Shown here: one piece after another, positions 52,604-61,792 of the stretch | Layout of the letters: each line of letters begins with the position of its first letter | Numbering within the stretch: the stretch's first letter is position 1 | Assembly (NCBI RefSeq): GCF_030865425.1 | Contig: NZ_JAVFCB010000006.1 | Location: 62,001-126,000 of the forward strand | Source of the DNA: Microbacterium capsulatum | GTDB lineage: Bacteria; Actinomycetota; Actinomycetes; Actinomycetales; Microbacteriaceae | Reading direction: 5' to 3' | Length of the DNA stretch: 64,000 nt | Program-made: the position numbers and the translations under genes | The notes under the pieces: model-generated | Told to the model about the DNA's origin: nothing | The model's database searches: none | What the model saw: only the letters and a program-made list of their open reading frames with translations

Positions 52604-53599
52604 ATGACCCTCACCGCCGCCGGGCACCCCACCGTCCCCCCTGTCCCGTTCGATCCCGAGGTCCAAGCCGTCCTCGACACCCTCGCCGCGGACCCGCAGC
52701 CTCCGCTCACCCGGGAGACGCTGCCCCGGGAGGGCGTCGCGACCATGTTCCCCGACAACGACACCGTGATCTCCGGGCGCCCGATCGACTGGGAGGACCG
52801 AGTCATCCCGGGACCGGCCGGCGACCCCGGCGTCGAGGTGACCGTCTTCCGCCCGCGCGGTGACGCCGGATCCCTCCTCCCGGCCTTCCTGAACATCCAC
52901 GGCGGAGGCCAGATCGTCGGGCACCGCAGCTGGGAGACCGGCCGCGTCGTCGACATCGTCGCCGAGCACGGCGTCGTCGCGGTGAACGTGGAGTACCGGC
53001 TCGCCCCCGAGCACCCCTCGCCCGCCGGCCTCGACGACTGCTACGCCGCGCTTCTCTGGCTGCACGCGCACGCCGCCGAACTCGGCGTGGACCCCGACCG
53101 GATCGTCGTCGGCGGCGGCAGTGCGGGCGGAGGCCTGGCGGCCGGCGTGGCGCTGCTCGCGCGCGACCGTCAGGGCCCGCCGATCGCCGGGCAGCTGCTG
53201 CTCTGCCCGATGCTGGACAACACGAACGCGACGGTGTCGAGCCGGCAGTACGACGGGATCGGGACCTGGCAGCGCGAGGCGAACCTGCTCGCCTGGTCGT
53301 GCCTGCTCGGCGAGGAGCTCGCGCACAGCCCCGAGGCGTCGGCGTACGCCGCCCCCGCGCACGCCGTCGATCTGTCGCGCCTCGCCCCCGCATACATCGA
53401 GGTCGGCGCGGCGGAGATGTTCCGCGATGAGGACACGCAGTACGCCCTCCGGATCTGGGCTGCGGGCGGCCAGGCCGAGCTGCACGTCTGGGCCGGCGGC
53501 GCCCACGGGTTCGACATGTACATGCCCGAGGCCGAGATCAGCCGGGCGGCCCTGGCCGCCAGGGCGTCGTGGCTGCGCCGGATCTGGGGCCGGTCGTGA
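52604..53599 (+). CDS. Alpha/beta hydrolase, hormone-sensitive-lipase type (esterase 1)
   Basis: 331 residues. Oxyanion motif HGGGQ, VEYRLAPEHP, nucleophile in GGGSAGGG, acid Asp in EMFRDEDTQ and base His in GGAHGFDMY: the complete HSL-family set. Cytosolic esterase on small esters. ATG 52604 with AGAAGGATCC upstream. GTGA overlap with the next gene, a paralogue in tandem. Confidence 0.92.
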   Translation: MTLTAAGHPTVPPVPFDPEVQAVLDTLAADPQPPLTRETLPREGVATMFPDNDTVISGRPIDWEDRVIPGPAGDPGVEVTVFRPRGDAGSLLPAFLNIHGGGQIVGHRSWETGRVVDIVAEHGVVAVNVEYRLAPEHPSPAGLDDCYAALLWLHAHAAELGVDPDRIVVGGGSAGGGLAAGVALLARDRQGPPIAGQLLLCPMLDNTNATVSSRQYDGIGTWQREANLLAWSCLLGEELAHSPEASAYAAPAHAVDLSRLAPAYIEVGAAEMFRDEDTQYALRIWAAGGQAELHVWAGGAHGFDMYMPEAEISRAALAARASWLRRIWGRS

Positions 53600-54636
53600 C
53601 CGGCGCCGCCACGACGGAGACGGGCGCGACGTCCGCGACGGGCCGCAGCGCGACCGGGTCCGTCCCGCCCGTCCCCTACGATCCGGAGCTCGTGGAGGGC
53701 CTTGCCGCCTTCCTCGACCTCGTCGAGATCGTCCCGCTCCGTGCCGGCACGATCCTCGCCAACCGAGCGCACTTCGCGACGATCGTCCCGCCGATGGCCG
53801 TGCAGGCCGAGGGCAGGGCGGTGACCTGGGAGGACCGCACGATCCCCGGTCCGGACGGCGCCCCGGACGTCGACATCACGATCGTGCGCCCATCGTCGCC
53901 GCGCCCCGGCCCGGCACCGGCGGTGCTGTCGATCCACGGCGGCGGGATGGTGCTCGGCACGCGCTTCTTCGGCACGCCGGAGCTCGTCGACCTGGCCGAG
54001 CGGCACGGGGTCGTCGGCGTCGCCGTGGAGTACCGGCTCGCACCCGAGCACCCTGGCCCCGCGCAGGCCGAGGACTGCTATGCCGCCCTCGTCTGGATGG
54101 CCGCGCATGCCGACCAGCTCGGGATCGATCCGGAGCGCATCCTCGCGTCGGGGCAGAGTGCGGGCGGAGGCCTCTCCGCCGCGGTGGCGCTCCTGGCACG
54201 TGATCGGCGGGGCCCGCATCTGGCCGGGCAGCTGCTGGGATGCCCCATGCTCGACGACCGCAACGAGACCGTCTCCGCCCGGCAGTACGACGGCATCGGC
54301 GCCTGGGACCGCAACAACAACGACACCGCCTGGACCGCGATCGCCGGCGCGGACCGCTTCACCGACCGCGTCTCGCCCTACACCGCGGCGGCCCGGGCGG
54401 AGGACCTGTCCGGCCTGCCGCCCGCGTTCATCGAGGTCGGTGCCGCCGAGACGTTCCGGGACGAGGCCGTCGACTACGCCTCGCGCATCTGGGCGACCGG
54501 CGGGCAGGCCGAGCTGCACGTCTGGGCCGGCGGTTACCACGGCTTCTCCGGCTTCTCGCCCGACGCGATCGTCTCGGTGGCCGCGAACGCCGCACGGGAG
54601 AGCTGGCTGCGCCGCGTGCTGCGGCTCGACGGGTGA
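53596..54636 (+). CDS. Alpha/beta hydrolase, hormone-sensitive-lipase type (esterase 2)
   Basis: 346 residues, tandem paralogue of the gene before. HGGGM, VEYRLAPEHP, SGQSAGGG, ETFRDEAVD and GGYHGFSGF give the oxyanion hole and catalytic triad. GTG at 53596 overlaps the previous stop (GTGA); a longer frame starts inside the previous gene. The N-terminal 30 residues are Thr/Ala-rich and unconserved. Two esterases side by side suggest two ester bonds or two acyl sizes. Confidence 0.92.
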   Translation: MTGAATTETGATSATGRSATGSVPPVPYDPELVEGLAAFLDLVEIVPLRAGTILANRAHFATIVPPMAVQAEGRAVTWEDRTIPGPDGAPDVDITIVRPSSPRPGPAPAVLSIHGGGMVLGTRFFGTPELVDLAERHGVVGVAVEYRLAPEHPGPAQAEDCYAALVWMAAHADQLGIDPERILASGQSAGGGLSAAVALLARDRRGPHLAGQLLGCPMLDDRNETVSARQYDGIGAWDRNNNDTAWTAIAGADRFTDRVSPYTAAARAEDLSGLPPAFIEVGAAETFRDEAVDYASRIWATGGQAELHVWAGGYHGFSGFSPDAIVSVAANAARESWLRRVLRLDG

Positions 54637-55844
54637 GCCGGACGATCGCGGGCCCGGTCGCGCGGATGGGCACGCTGCGCGCGATGCTCGTGCTCGGCCT
54701 GCTGGAGGCGTTCGGCCCGCTGTCCATGGACCTGTACCTGCCGCAGCTGCCGCAGCTCGCGAGCGCTCTGGGCACGAGTGACGCGCTCGCTCAGGCCACG
54801 ATGTCGGCGTGCATGATCGGCCTCGGCCTCGGTCAGCTCGTCGCCGGCCCCCTGAGCGACCGCTTCGGCCGTCGCCGGCCGCTGCTCGTGGGCGTCGCCG
54901 CGTTCGCCGCCCTGTCGCTCGCCTGCGCCCTCGCACCCGGGATCGAGCTGCTGCTCGTCGCCCGGTTCCTCCAAGGCCTGGCGGGTTCGGCCGGGATCGT
55001 CATCTGCCTCGCGGTCGCGCGCGACCAGTTCCAGGGCGCGGAGCTCAGCCGGATGCTTTCACATCTGTTCCTCGTCTCGGGCACGGCACCCGTGGTCGCC
55101 CCCGTCGTGGGCGGGCAGCTGGCGCGGATCATGGACTGGCGCGGCGTGTTCGGCGTGCTCGCCGTCATCGGGGCGACGCTGCTCCTGCTCGTGATGCTCG
55201 CACTTCCGGAGACCTTGGACCCCGCCGGACGACATGCAGGAGGGATCCGCGAGCTGGGCTCCCATACCGGCGCCGTGCTGCGGGACCGGCTGTTCGTCGC
55301 CGTGCTGTGCGCCGGTGCCGGCGGAGGTGTGGCGTTCTTCACGTACCTCTCACTCACCTCCTTCGTGCTGCAGGACGAGTTCGGGCTGGATCCGCAGGGG
55401 TTCGGCACCGCGTTCGCGCTCGGAGCCCTGGCCAACATCCTCGGCAGCCAGATCAGCCGACCGATCGTGCGGCGCGCCGGTCCGCTCCGCGTGTACCTGC
55501 TGGGGGTCACGTCGATGGCACTGGCCTGCGCCCTGCTGGCGATCCTGGCGCTGCTGAGCGCGGGCATGCCGGGATTCGTCGCGGCGCTCGTCGGGTTCAT
55601 GCTCTGCACGGGTCTGGGCGGGCCGAACTCCTCCGCGCTCGCGCTCGCGCATCACGGCGCCCGCGCCGGCACCGCCTCGGCGATGCTCGGCATGTCGACG
55701 TTCCTCGTCGGTCCGCTGGTGTCGCCGCTGGCCGCGAGCGCGGGTGGCACGAACGCGATCACGATGGGGGTGACGATGGCGTCCGCGTCCTTGCTGGCTG
55801 CCGCGGTCGCCTGGACGGCCGTTCGCCCCGCCGCACGCGGGTGA
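54633..55844 (+). CDS. MFS transporter of the Bcr/CflA drug-resistance type
   Basis: 403 residues, 12 helices, proton-coupled exporter family. The signature for Bcr/CflA, LEAFGPLSMDLYLPQLPQLA, is in helix 1, and the loop motif GPLSDRFGRRRPLL follows helix 2. GTG start overlaps the previous stop (GTGA). It ends 18 nt before the convergent sulfatase gene. It may export a toxic intermediate or side product of the pathway. Confidence 0.88.
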   Translation: MSRTIAGPVARMGTLRAMLVLGLLEAFGPLSMDLYLPQLPQLASALGTSDALAQATMSACMIGLGLGQLVAGPLSDRFGRRRPLLVGVAAFAALSLACALAPGIELLLVARFLQGLAGSAGIVICLAVARDQFQGAELSRMLSHLFLVSGTAPVVAPVVGGQLARIMDWRGVFGVLAVIGATLLLLVMLALPETLDPAGRHAGGIRELGSHTGAVLRDRLFVAVLCAGAGGGVAFFTYLSLTSFVLQDEFGLDPQGFGTAFALGALANILGSQISRPIVRRAGPLRVYLLGVTSMALACALLAILALLSAGMPGFVAALVGFMLCTGLGGPNSSALALAHHGARAGTASAMLGMSTFLVGPLVSPLAASAGGTNAITMGVTMASASLLAAAVAWTAVRPAARG

Positions 55845-55862
55845 CGTCGGGGACCTGCGCAC

Positions 55863-58197
55863 TCAGTCGAGCAGGCGGGCGCTGATCTCGTCGATCGCGA
55901 TCATGACTTCGTGGTTCTCGGGGATCTTGGCGCCCGGCACGTAGCGGACGGACCGCAGGGAACCGGAGTGGCGGAACGCGCCGCGCCGCTCATGCAGGTC
56001 CCAGTCGACCGGACCCGCGCCGTCGAAGCCGATGCTGATCCCGGCGAACGGCGCCATCCCCACCATCATCGGCACCTCCACCCCGCCGAGGAGCTCCCGC
56101 CCGTCGACGGCCACGGAGATCGCCCACCGGAAGCCGGGCAGCGCGTCGAAGCGGGTCGTGACGCGCCGCACCGATCCGCGAACAGCCGCTCGCGAGCGGT
56201 GCATGACGCCGTAGGCGTTGTAGGACAGCACCAGCTCGCCCGCCTCGGCGAAGAGCATGTAGCCGCCGCCCTGATCCCCGTGCGAGAACAGCACGCCTTC
56301 GCCGAGCTCTCCGTTCAGCTCCGCCTCGACGACGAAGGAGCGCAGCGCGGTCAGGCGCGCCGAGCGCCAGCGCTCGAGGGTGGGAGTCCCGAGGCGGATC
56401 GTGACCGGCAAGGTGCGCTCCAGGTCCGTCGCCGGGCGCTGGACGAACAGCGAGAAGTCGTCATCGAGGGGGAAGACGGTGTTGTGCCACGCCTCGCGCC
56501 GCCATCGTTCCGCGAGCTCCGCGACGAGCTCGGGATCCGAATCGGCGATGTCGTTCGTCTCGGCCGGGTCGGCGACGAGGTCGTAGAGCTGCCACGTCGA
56601 CAGGTCGTCGTCGGACTCCCTCAGGGCGGGAGAGACGGCCTTGTGCCGTCCGTGGAAGAGCGCGCGCTGCCCGACGAGCGCGAGGTATTGACCGCCGCGG
56701 GCCTCCGCCTCGCGTCCTGTCCGCAGCACCGGCACGAGGCTCACGCCATCGGCCTCCTCGACCGGCTCGCCGTGCAGGCGGGTCGGTCGCTGCGCGCCCG
56801 CGAGCTCGAGCAGAGTGGGCGCCAGATCCGTGATGTAGGCGAACCCTTCGCGGAGACCGTCGTCGCCGCCCTGCCGTCGGAGCCCGGCGGGCCAGGACAG
56901 CACGAGCGGGGTGTGCACGCCCCCCTCGTGCACCGAGGTCTTGTAGCTCCGGAACGGGGTGTTCGAGACATGCGCCCACCCGGCCGGATAGTGGCCGTGC
57001 ACCCGGGGCCCGCCGAGCTCGTCCAACGGTCGCTCCACATCCCGGGTCCAGTCGTGCGGCAGCCCGGCCTCGAGCACGAACTGGCTGAAGTAGCTGCGGG
57101 TGCCGCGCAGCCCGCCCTCGGCGGTGCCGCCGTTGTCGCTCGTGAAGACGATGATCGTGTTGTCGTACTCTCCGATCTCCTTCAGGTGGGCCACGAGCCG
57201 CGCGAGCGATTGATCGACGCCGTCCACGGCCGCTGCGTACACGGCCATGTGCTGCGCGAAGAGCTCCTTGGACGCGGTGTCGAGGTCGTCCCAGCGCGGA
57301 ACGCCTCCGGTGTTCTCCGTGGTCGACGGAGAGATCGGTGTGCCGGGCGGGAACAGACCGATCTCGATCTGCCGGCGGAACCGGTCTGCGCGCACCCGGT
57401 CCCAGCCGTCCTCGTACATCCCGCGGTACTTCTCGATGTCTGCCGGCTTCGCCTGCACAGGGCCGTGCACCGCGTGGTGGGCGAAGTAGAGGAAGAACGG
57501 GCGTGTCTCGTCGCCGGCACGCAGCGCGTCGATCATCGAGATCGCCTCGTCCGTCAGACGGTCGGTGAGGTACTCGTCGTCGCGGAAGGGCTCCGTGACG
57601 ACGGTGTTGTCCCGCACGATGCGGTGCGGGTGGTACAGCGTCGTGAAGCCGTCCATCGAACCGAAGTAGTGGTCGAACCCGCGCTGCACGGGCCACGACG
57701 CCCGATCGGCGCCGTCGTGCATGCGCGACTCCAGAGTGAGGTGCCACTTGCCGACCATGAACGTGGCGTACCCGTTCGCGCGCAGGGACTCGGCGAGCGT
57801 GGGCAGCGTCGTCGGCAGCAGCATGCGGAACCCGGGGTATCCCGGGTCGGCATGGGCGACCATCCCGAAGCCCGCCCGATGCGGGTTGGCCCCGGTGAGC
57901 AGGGCTGCTCTGCTGGGCGAGCAGACCGGGGTGGCGTGGAAGCTGCTGAACCGGTATCCGTCGTCCGCGAGCGCCTGGACCGCCGGCGTGTCGATCTCGC
58001 CGCCGAAGGGTGAGACGTCGCTGAAACCCAACATCGTCGACGAGCACGACGACGATGTTGGGAGCTCCCGCGGGAGCGCGCTCCGGCTTCGGCCACCAGG
58101 GGCGGGACTGCGACGATCTCGTCGCGATCGTGCCGCCGAAGCCCTCGTAGCCGCGCGGGTCGGCGCCCTCGGCGCCGCGCAGATCCGGTGCGCTCAC
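55863..58197 (-). pseudogene. Arylsulfatase, frameshifted near the N-terminus
   Basis: Sulfatases hydrolyse sulfate esters using formylglycine made from Cys by a separate enzyme not in this window. The first frame, from GTG 58195-58197 (AGGAGG upstream), reads to PNIVVVLVDDVG; the rest (GFSDVSPFGGEIDTP...) is one base out of frame. The break lies between 58024 and 58035, where dropping one base restores VDDVGFSD. The formylglycine site PVCSPSRAALLTG has its Cys at 57921-57923, and the metal residues (VDD, FTSDNGG) are present. Restored length is about 778 residues, like AtsA-type enzymes. The break falls in a 13-bp inverted repeat (58027-58039 with 58050-58062). Confidence 0.85.
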
Positions 58198-58213
58198 GTC
58201 TCCTCCTTGAAAC

Positions 58214-58227
58214 TCTACACCTGTAGA
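58214..58227. promoter_or_regulatory. Regulon site E, perfect half-sites
   Basis: TCTACACCTGTAGA: perfect inverted half-sites around CC. It lies 16 nt upstream of the sulfatase GTG and shares its flanks with site C. Best copy of the set. Confidence 0.65.
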
Positions 58228-58269
58228 CTAAAGCATGACCGCGGCGTTCGCGAGGACCGGGGCCGCGCC

Positions 58270-58866
58270 TCACAGCACGACCATGACCCCCATCGCGATG
58301 AGCGAGATCGCCATGGCCGCCCCTTCGGCCTCGAGCAGGAGACGAACCCCGGCGGCACCCGCCGGACGGTGCCGCACCCGCTCCGCCGTCATGAGCACGA
58401 GCAGCACGAGCACACCGGCCGCGGCGAGCACCCCGGCGGGGACCGCGCCGCCGTGTCCGCCGTGAGCCCCACCGACTGCCACTCCAGGAGCCACTCCCCC
58501 TGCGGCCGGATGCGCCGCGCCGATCGATGCGAACGCGCACAGCGTCATCACGATGCAGCCGAAGGCGCGGTGAAAGCACGCGCCGGCGTGCGAGCGGCCC
58601 CGGATACCGGCGGCCCCGAGCATCGCGGAGCACAGGCCGGCCGCGGCGACGAGCAGCGCGATCCGCGCGTCCGCACCGTCGGCCCAGAGCAGGACCATGC
58701 CGGCAGCCATCACCACGGCGCTCTGCCGGCCCTGCCAGGGCACCGCCGCCCCCCGGGAGAGACGGCCCGCTCCGAGGCAGCAGACCGCGGCCGTGATCGC
58801 GGATCCGATCATCAGCCACATCGCCGTCTCGTGCAGGGGTGCCACGGAAGAAGTTTTATTGATCAT
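58270..58866 (-). CDS. Small membrane protein, DUF5134-like, unknown function
   Basis: 198 residues with five or six hydrophobic segments, His-rich loop GGAHGGHGG and a segment HAGACFHRAFGC with two His and two Cys. These could bind metal. Layout resembles the small membrane protein at 34603-35043, also close to a copper amine oxidase. The ATG at 58864-58866 lies inside the TetR-type palindrome and has no ribosome-binding site; GTG at 58845 or ATG at 58821 are possible starts. Divergent from the TetR gene. Confidence 0.6.
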   Translation of the reverse strand: MINKTSSVAPLHETAMWLMIGSAITAAVCCLGAGRLSRGAAVPWQGRQSAVVMAAGMVLLWADGADARIALLVAAAGLCSAMLGAAGIRGRSHAGACFHRAFGCIVMTLCAFASIGAAHPAAGGVAPGVAVGGAHGGHGGAVPAGVLAAAGVLVLLVLMTAERVRHRPAGAAGVRLLLEAEGAAMAISLIAMGVMVVL

Positions 58867-58874
58867 ATGCTCAA
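58859..58874. promoter_or_regulatory. Operator palindrome in the divergent TetR region
   Basis: TTGATCATATGCTCAA. Nearly the same as the site at 59625-59640; pattern TTGAKC-N4-GCTCRA. It sits 28 nt before the TetR ATG, as expected for autorepression. Confidence 0.65.
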
Positions 58875-58901
58875 AATCAAGATCTGCGCCAGGATGGAGG
58901 C

Positions 58902-59486
58902 ATGCCCCGCGTGGTCGATCACGACGCCCGCCGCCGCGACATCGCCGCGGCGCTCCTCGCCGTGGCCGCGCGGGATGGCCATGAGGGCGTGAACTCCCGC
59001 GCCGTCGCGCGCGAACTGGGAGTCGCGGTCGGCTCGCTCTGGCACTACTTCGACGGATTCGACGACGTGATCCGCGCCGCCGCGGCCGAGGTCACCCGGC
59101 GCACCGAGGAGCGCATCCAGCGAGCGACGGAGGGCCTGCGCGGCCTCGCCCGCCTCGATGCGCTCATGCGCGAGGTGCTGCCGATCGATGCGACCACCCG
59201 CACCGAAGCGCACATCGTGGTCGGCTTCTGGGGACGACTGGCCTCGCTCGCCCCGACCGAGGGCTCCGGGATGCCGACGCTGCCGCTCTGGCGCTCGGAG
59301 ACCGAGGAGGCGCTCGAGGAGGCCGTCGCGGACGGCGAGCTGCGCGCCGGGACGCCGCGCGAGGATCTGCTCGCGCTGCTCCGCGCGATCACCTACGGCC
59401 AGCAGGTCGTCGAGGTCGCCGAGCCGGTCGGACCCGAGGCGCACCTCGCGGTGCTCGCCGCGATCGTCACCCCCTGGCGGGCCTGA
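58902..59486 (+). CDS. TetR-family regulator of the second amine oxidase locus
   Basis: 194 residues. HTH at about 8-55 (ARRRDIAAALLAVAARDGHEGVNSRAVARELGVAVGSLWHYFDGFDDVIRAAAAEV) and a BetI-like helical C-terminal domain with TRTEAHIVVGFWGRLA. ATG 58902 with GGATGGAGG upstream. The two palindromes around it and before the amine oxidase gene suggest it represses itself, the divergent membrane protein and the oxidase. Confidence 0.87.
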   Translation: MPRVVDHDARRRDIAAALLAVAARDGHEGVNSRAVARELGVAVGSLWHYFDGFDDVIRAAAAEVTRRTEERIQRATEGLRGLARLDALMREVLPIDATTRTEAHIVVGFWGRLASLAPTEGSGMPTLPLWRSETEEALEEAVADGELRAGTPREDLLALLRAITYGQQVVEVAEPVGPEAHLAVLAAIVTPWRA

Positions 59487-59624
59487 CCGCTCCCATCCGC
59501 CCGGGAGGAGTGACGTCCGTCGCCCCCGCGGACCGGTTTCCGACCGGCACCGCTCCTCGAAACGGGATCGGCACGACCGTTGCATCGCCGGCCCGTTCGG
59601 CGTACGATCGCTCCAACCCGTTTA

Positions 59625-59640
59625 TTGAGCAATCGCTCGA
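59625..59640. promoter_or_regulatory. Operator palindrome upstream of the second amine oxidase
   Basis: TTGAGCAATCGCTCGA, 21 nt before the oxidase ATG; 12 of 16 positions agree with the site at 58859 and the outer half-sites are the same type. Confidence 0.65.
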
Positions 59641-59661
59641 AAAAGGCAGCAGAGGTCGACG

Positions 59662-61656
59662 ATGTCCCACCACTCCCCGCAGCAGATCACCCTGGACGCG
59701 ATCGCGGTACCGCACCCCCTGGATCCGCTCACCGGATCCGAGATCGCCGCAGCCCGCGCGATCCTGGAGTCCGCGGGCCTGCTCGGCGAGACCGTGCGGG
59801 TGCCGATGCTGCTGCCGGACGAGCCGACCAGGCAGGAACTCGCCGCGTGGACGCCGGGCGCGCCGATCGACCGCCGGGTCGATGCGACCCTGCTCGACAC
59901 GGCGACCGGCGTCGCGACGGACGTGATCGTCTCGGTCACGCGCGGCGAGGTGCTCCGCGCCGAGCGCGTGCCGAACGACGCCCCGCCGTACGGCCAGCCT
60001 CAGTACCTGTTCGAGGAGTACGAGCGTGCCGAGGCGATCGCGAAGGCCTCCCCCGAGTGGCGCGCCGCGATGGAGCGTCGCGGACTCGCCGAGCACATCG
60101 ACCTCGCGTTCTGCTCGCCGCTCGCGCCGGGCTTCACCGGCCGCGCCGACGAGGTCGGCCGTCGCGTGATCCGCTCGCTGACGTTCCTCCGCTACGACGA
60201 GCTGGACTCGCCCTGGGCGCACCCGGTCGAGGGCCTCATCGTGCACATCGACCTCACCGCGGACAGCGTGATCCGGGTCGAGGACCACGGCGACGTGCCG
60301 GTTCCGGCAGGGCACGGCAACTACTACCCGGAGGTGCAGGGCGAGGCCCGCACCAGCCTCAAGCCGATCGAGATCATCCAGCCGGACGGCCCGAGCTTCG
60401 CCGTGTCCGGCTCGCTCGTCGAGTGGGAGAACTGGTCGATGCGGGTGAGCTTCAACGCCCGGGAGGGCCTGGTGCTGCACGACGTGCGCTTCGACGGCCG
60501 ACCCGTGCTGAGCCGGGCGAGCGTGCCCGAGATGGTCGTCCCCTACGGAGACACCTCGCCGGGCCGGTTCTGGATCAGCTACTTCGACGCCGGAGAGTAC
60601 CTGCTCGGCAAGAACGCGAACCACCTCGAGCTCGGCTGCGACTGCCTCGGCGTGATCCGCTACCTGGACGGCCACGTGGCCGACGACCGCGGCAACCCGG
60701 TGCGGATCCCGAACGTGATCTGCATGCACGAGGAGGACGCGGGGATCCTCTGGAAGCACACCGACATGCAGGGCCGGTCCGAGGTGCGCCGCGCGCGGAA
60801 GTTCGTCGCGTCGTACTTCTCCACGATCGGCAACTACGACTACGGCTTCTACTGGAACTTCGGCCTGGACGGCACGATCGAGGTCGTCGCGAAGGCGACC
60901 GGCATCGTGTTCGTCGGCGCCGGCGAGCCCGGCGTCCCGCAGCGCCACGCCACCGAGCTCGCGCCCGGGGTGTTCGCGCCGGTGCACCAGCACCTGTTCT
61001 GCGCGCGGCTCGACGTCGCCGTCGACGGATCCGACAACCGCCTCGTCGAGGTCGACGCCGAGCGCGTGCCGATGGGACCGGAGAACCCCTTCGGCAACGC
61101 GTTCAGCTGGACGGAGACCGTGCTCGGCTCGGAGTCCGCCGCCCGGCGCGAGGCGGACACCTCCGTCGCCCGGGTGTGGGAGGTGCAGAGCGCCTCGCGC
61201 GCCAACGCCGTGGGACGCCCGACCGCGTACCAGCTCGTCCCGCAGCCGACCGCGCTGCTGATGGCGGATCCGGCCTCCTCGGTCGCCGCGCGCGCGACCT
61301 TCGCGACCAAGCACCTGTGGGCGACCGCGCACCGCGAGGGCGAGCTGTGGCCGGCCGGACGATTCCCGAACGCGCACCAGGGCGGATCCGGCCTTCCGGC
61401 GTACACCGCCGGGGACGCGCCGCTGGACGGCCCGGACGGCGCCGACCTCGTGCTCTGGCACACCTTCGGGCTCACCCACTTCCCGCGGCCCGAGGACTGG
61501 CCCATCATGCCCGTCGACACCGCCGGCTTCGCCTTCCGCCCGCACGGGTTCCTCGACCAGAACCCCGGCATGGACGTGCCGGAGTCGTCGCAGGCGCACG
61601 CGGTCGCCGGTGAGTCCTGCTGCGGCGGAGGCGACGCGTGTGCGTGCGGCCATTGA
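59662..61656 (+). CDS. Copper amine oxidase (TPQ-dependent), second copy
   Basis: 664 residues, same family as the enzyme at 26404-28350. Topaquinone precursor Y392 in IGNYDYG; catalytic base D309 in YFDAGEYL; copper ligands H442 and H444 in HQHLF and H606 in GLTHFP. Converts primary amines to aldehydes with release of ammonia and H2O2. Ends in a tail with CC, CxC and His (GESCCGGGDACACGH). ATG 59662 follows AAAGGCAGCAGAGG. Nearby MoaF supports a role in monoamine use. Confidence 0.95.
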   Translation: MSHHSPQQITLDAIAVPHPLDPLTGSEIAAARAILESAGLLGETVRVPMLLPDEPTRQELAAWTPGAPIDRRVDATLLDTATGVATDVIVSVTRGEVLRAERVPNDAPPYGQPQYLFEEYERAEAIAKASPEWRAAMERRGLAEHIDLAFCSPLAPGFTGRADEVGRRVIRSLTFLRYDELDSPWAHPVEGLIVHIDLTADSVIRVEDHGDVPVPAGHGNYYPEVQGEARTSLKPIEIIQPDGPSFAVSGSLVEWENWSMRVSFNAREGLVLHDVRFDGRPVLSRASVPEMVVPYGDTSPGRFWISYFDAGEYLLGKNANHLELGCDCLGVIRYLDGHVADDRGNPVRIPNVICMHEEDAGILWKHTDMQGRSEVRRARKFVASYFSTIGNYDYGFYWNFGLDGTIEVVAKATGIVFVGAGEPGVPQRHATELAPGVFAPVHQHLFCARLDVAVDGSDNRLVEVDAERVPMGPENPFGNAFSWTETVLGSESAARREADTSVARVWEVQSASRANAVGRPTAYQLVPQPTALLMADPASSVAARATFATKHLWATAHREGELWPAGRFPNAHQGGSGLPAYTAGDAPLDGPDGADLVLWHTFGLTHFPRPEDWPIMPVDTAGFAFRPHGFLDQNPGMDVPESSQAHAVAGESCCGGGDACACGH

Positions 61657-61792
61657 GGCACGGCGAGGGGCGCGCGCCGCGCACCCCGACCCCCGGATCG
61701 CCCCCGTAACACCCCTGTGCGCCGGTGATACCATGCCGGAACGGATCGTATACAACGTCGTCACGCCCCCGTCCTACCCGAGGTGATCAGCT

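Noticed and set aside
58234-58465. Short plus-strand open frame just right of regulon site E
   Set aside because: Ser/Arg-rich product, antisense to the membrane protein gene and without a ribosome-binding site.
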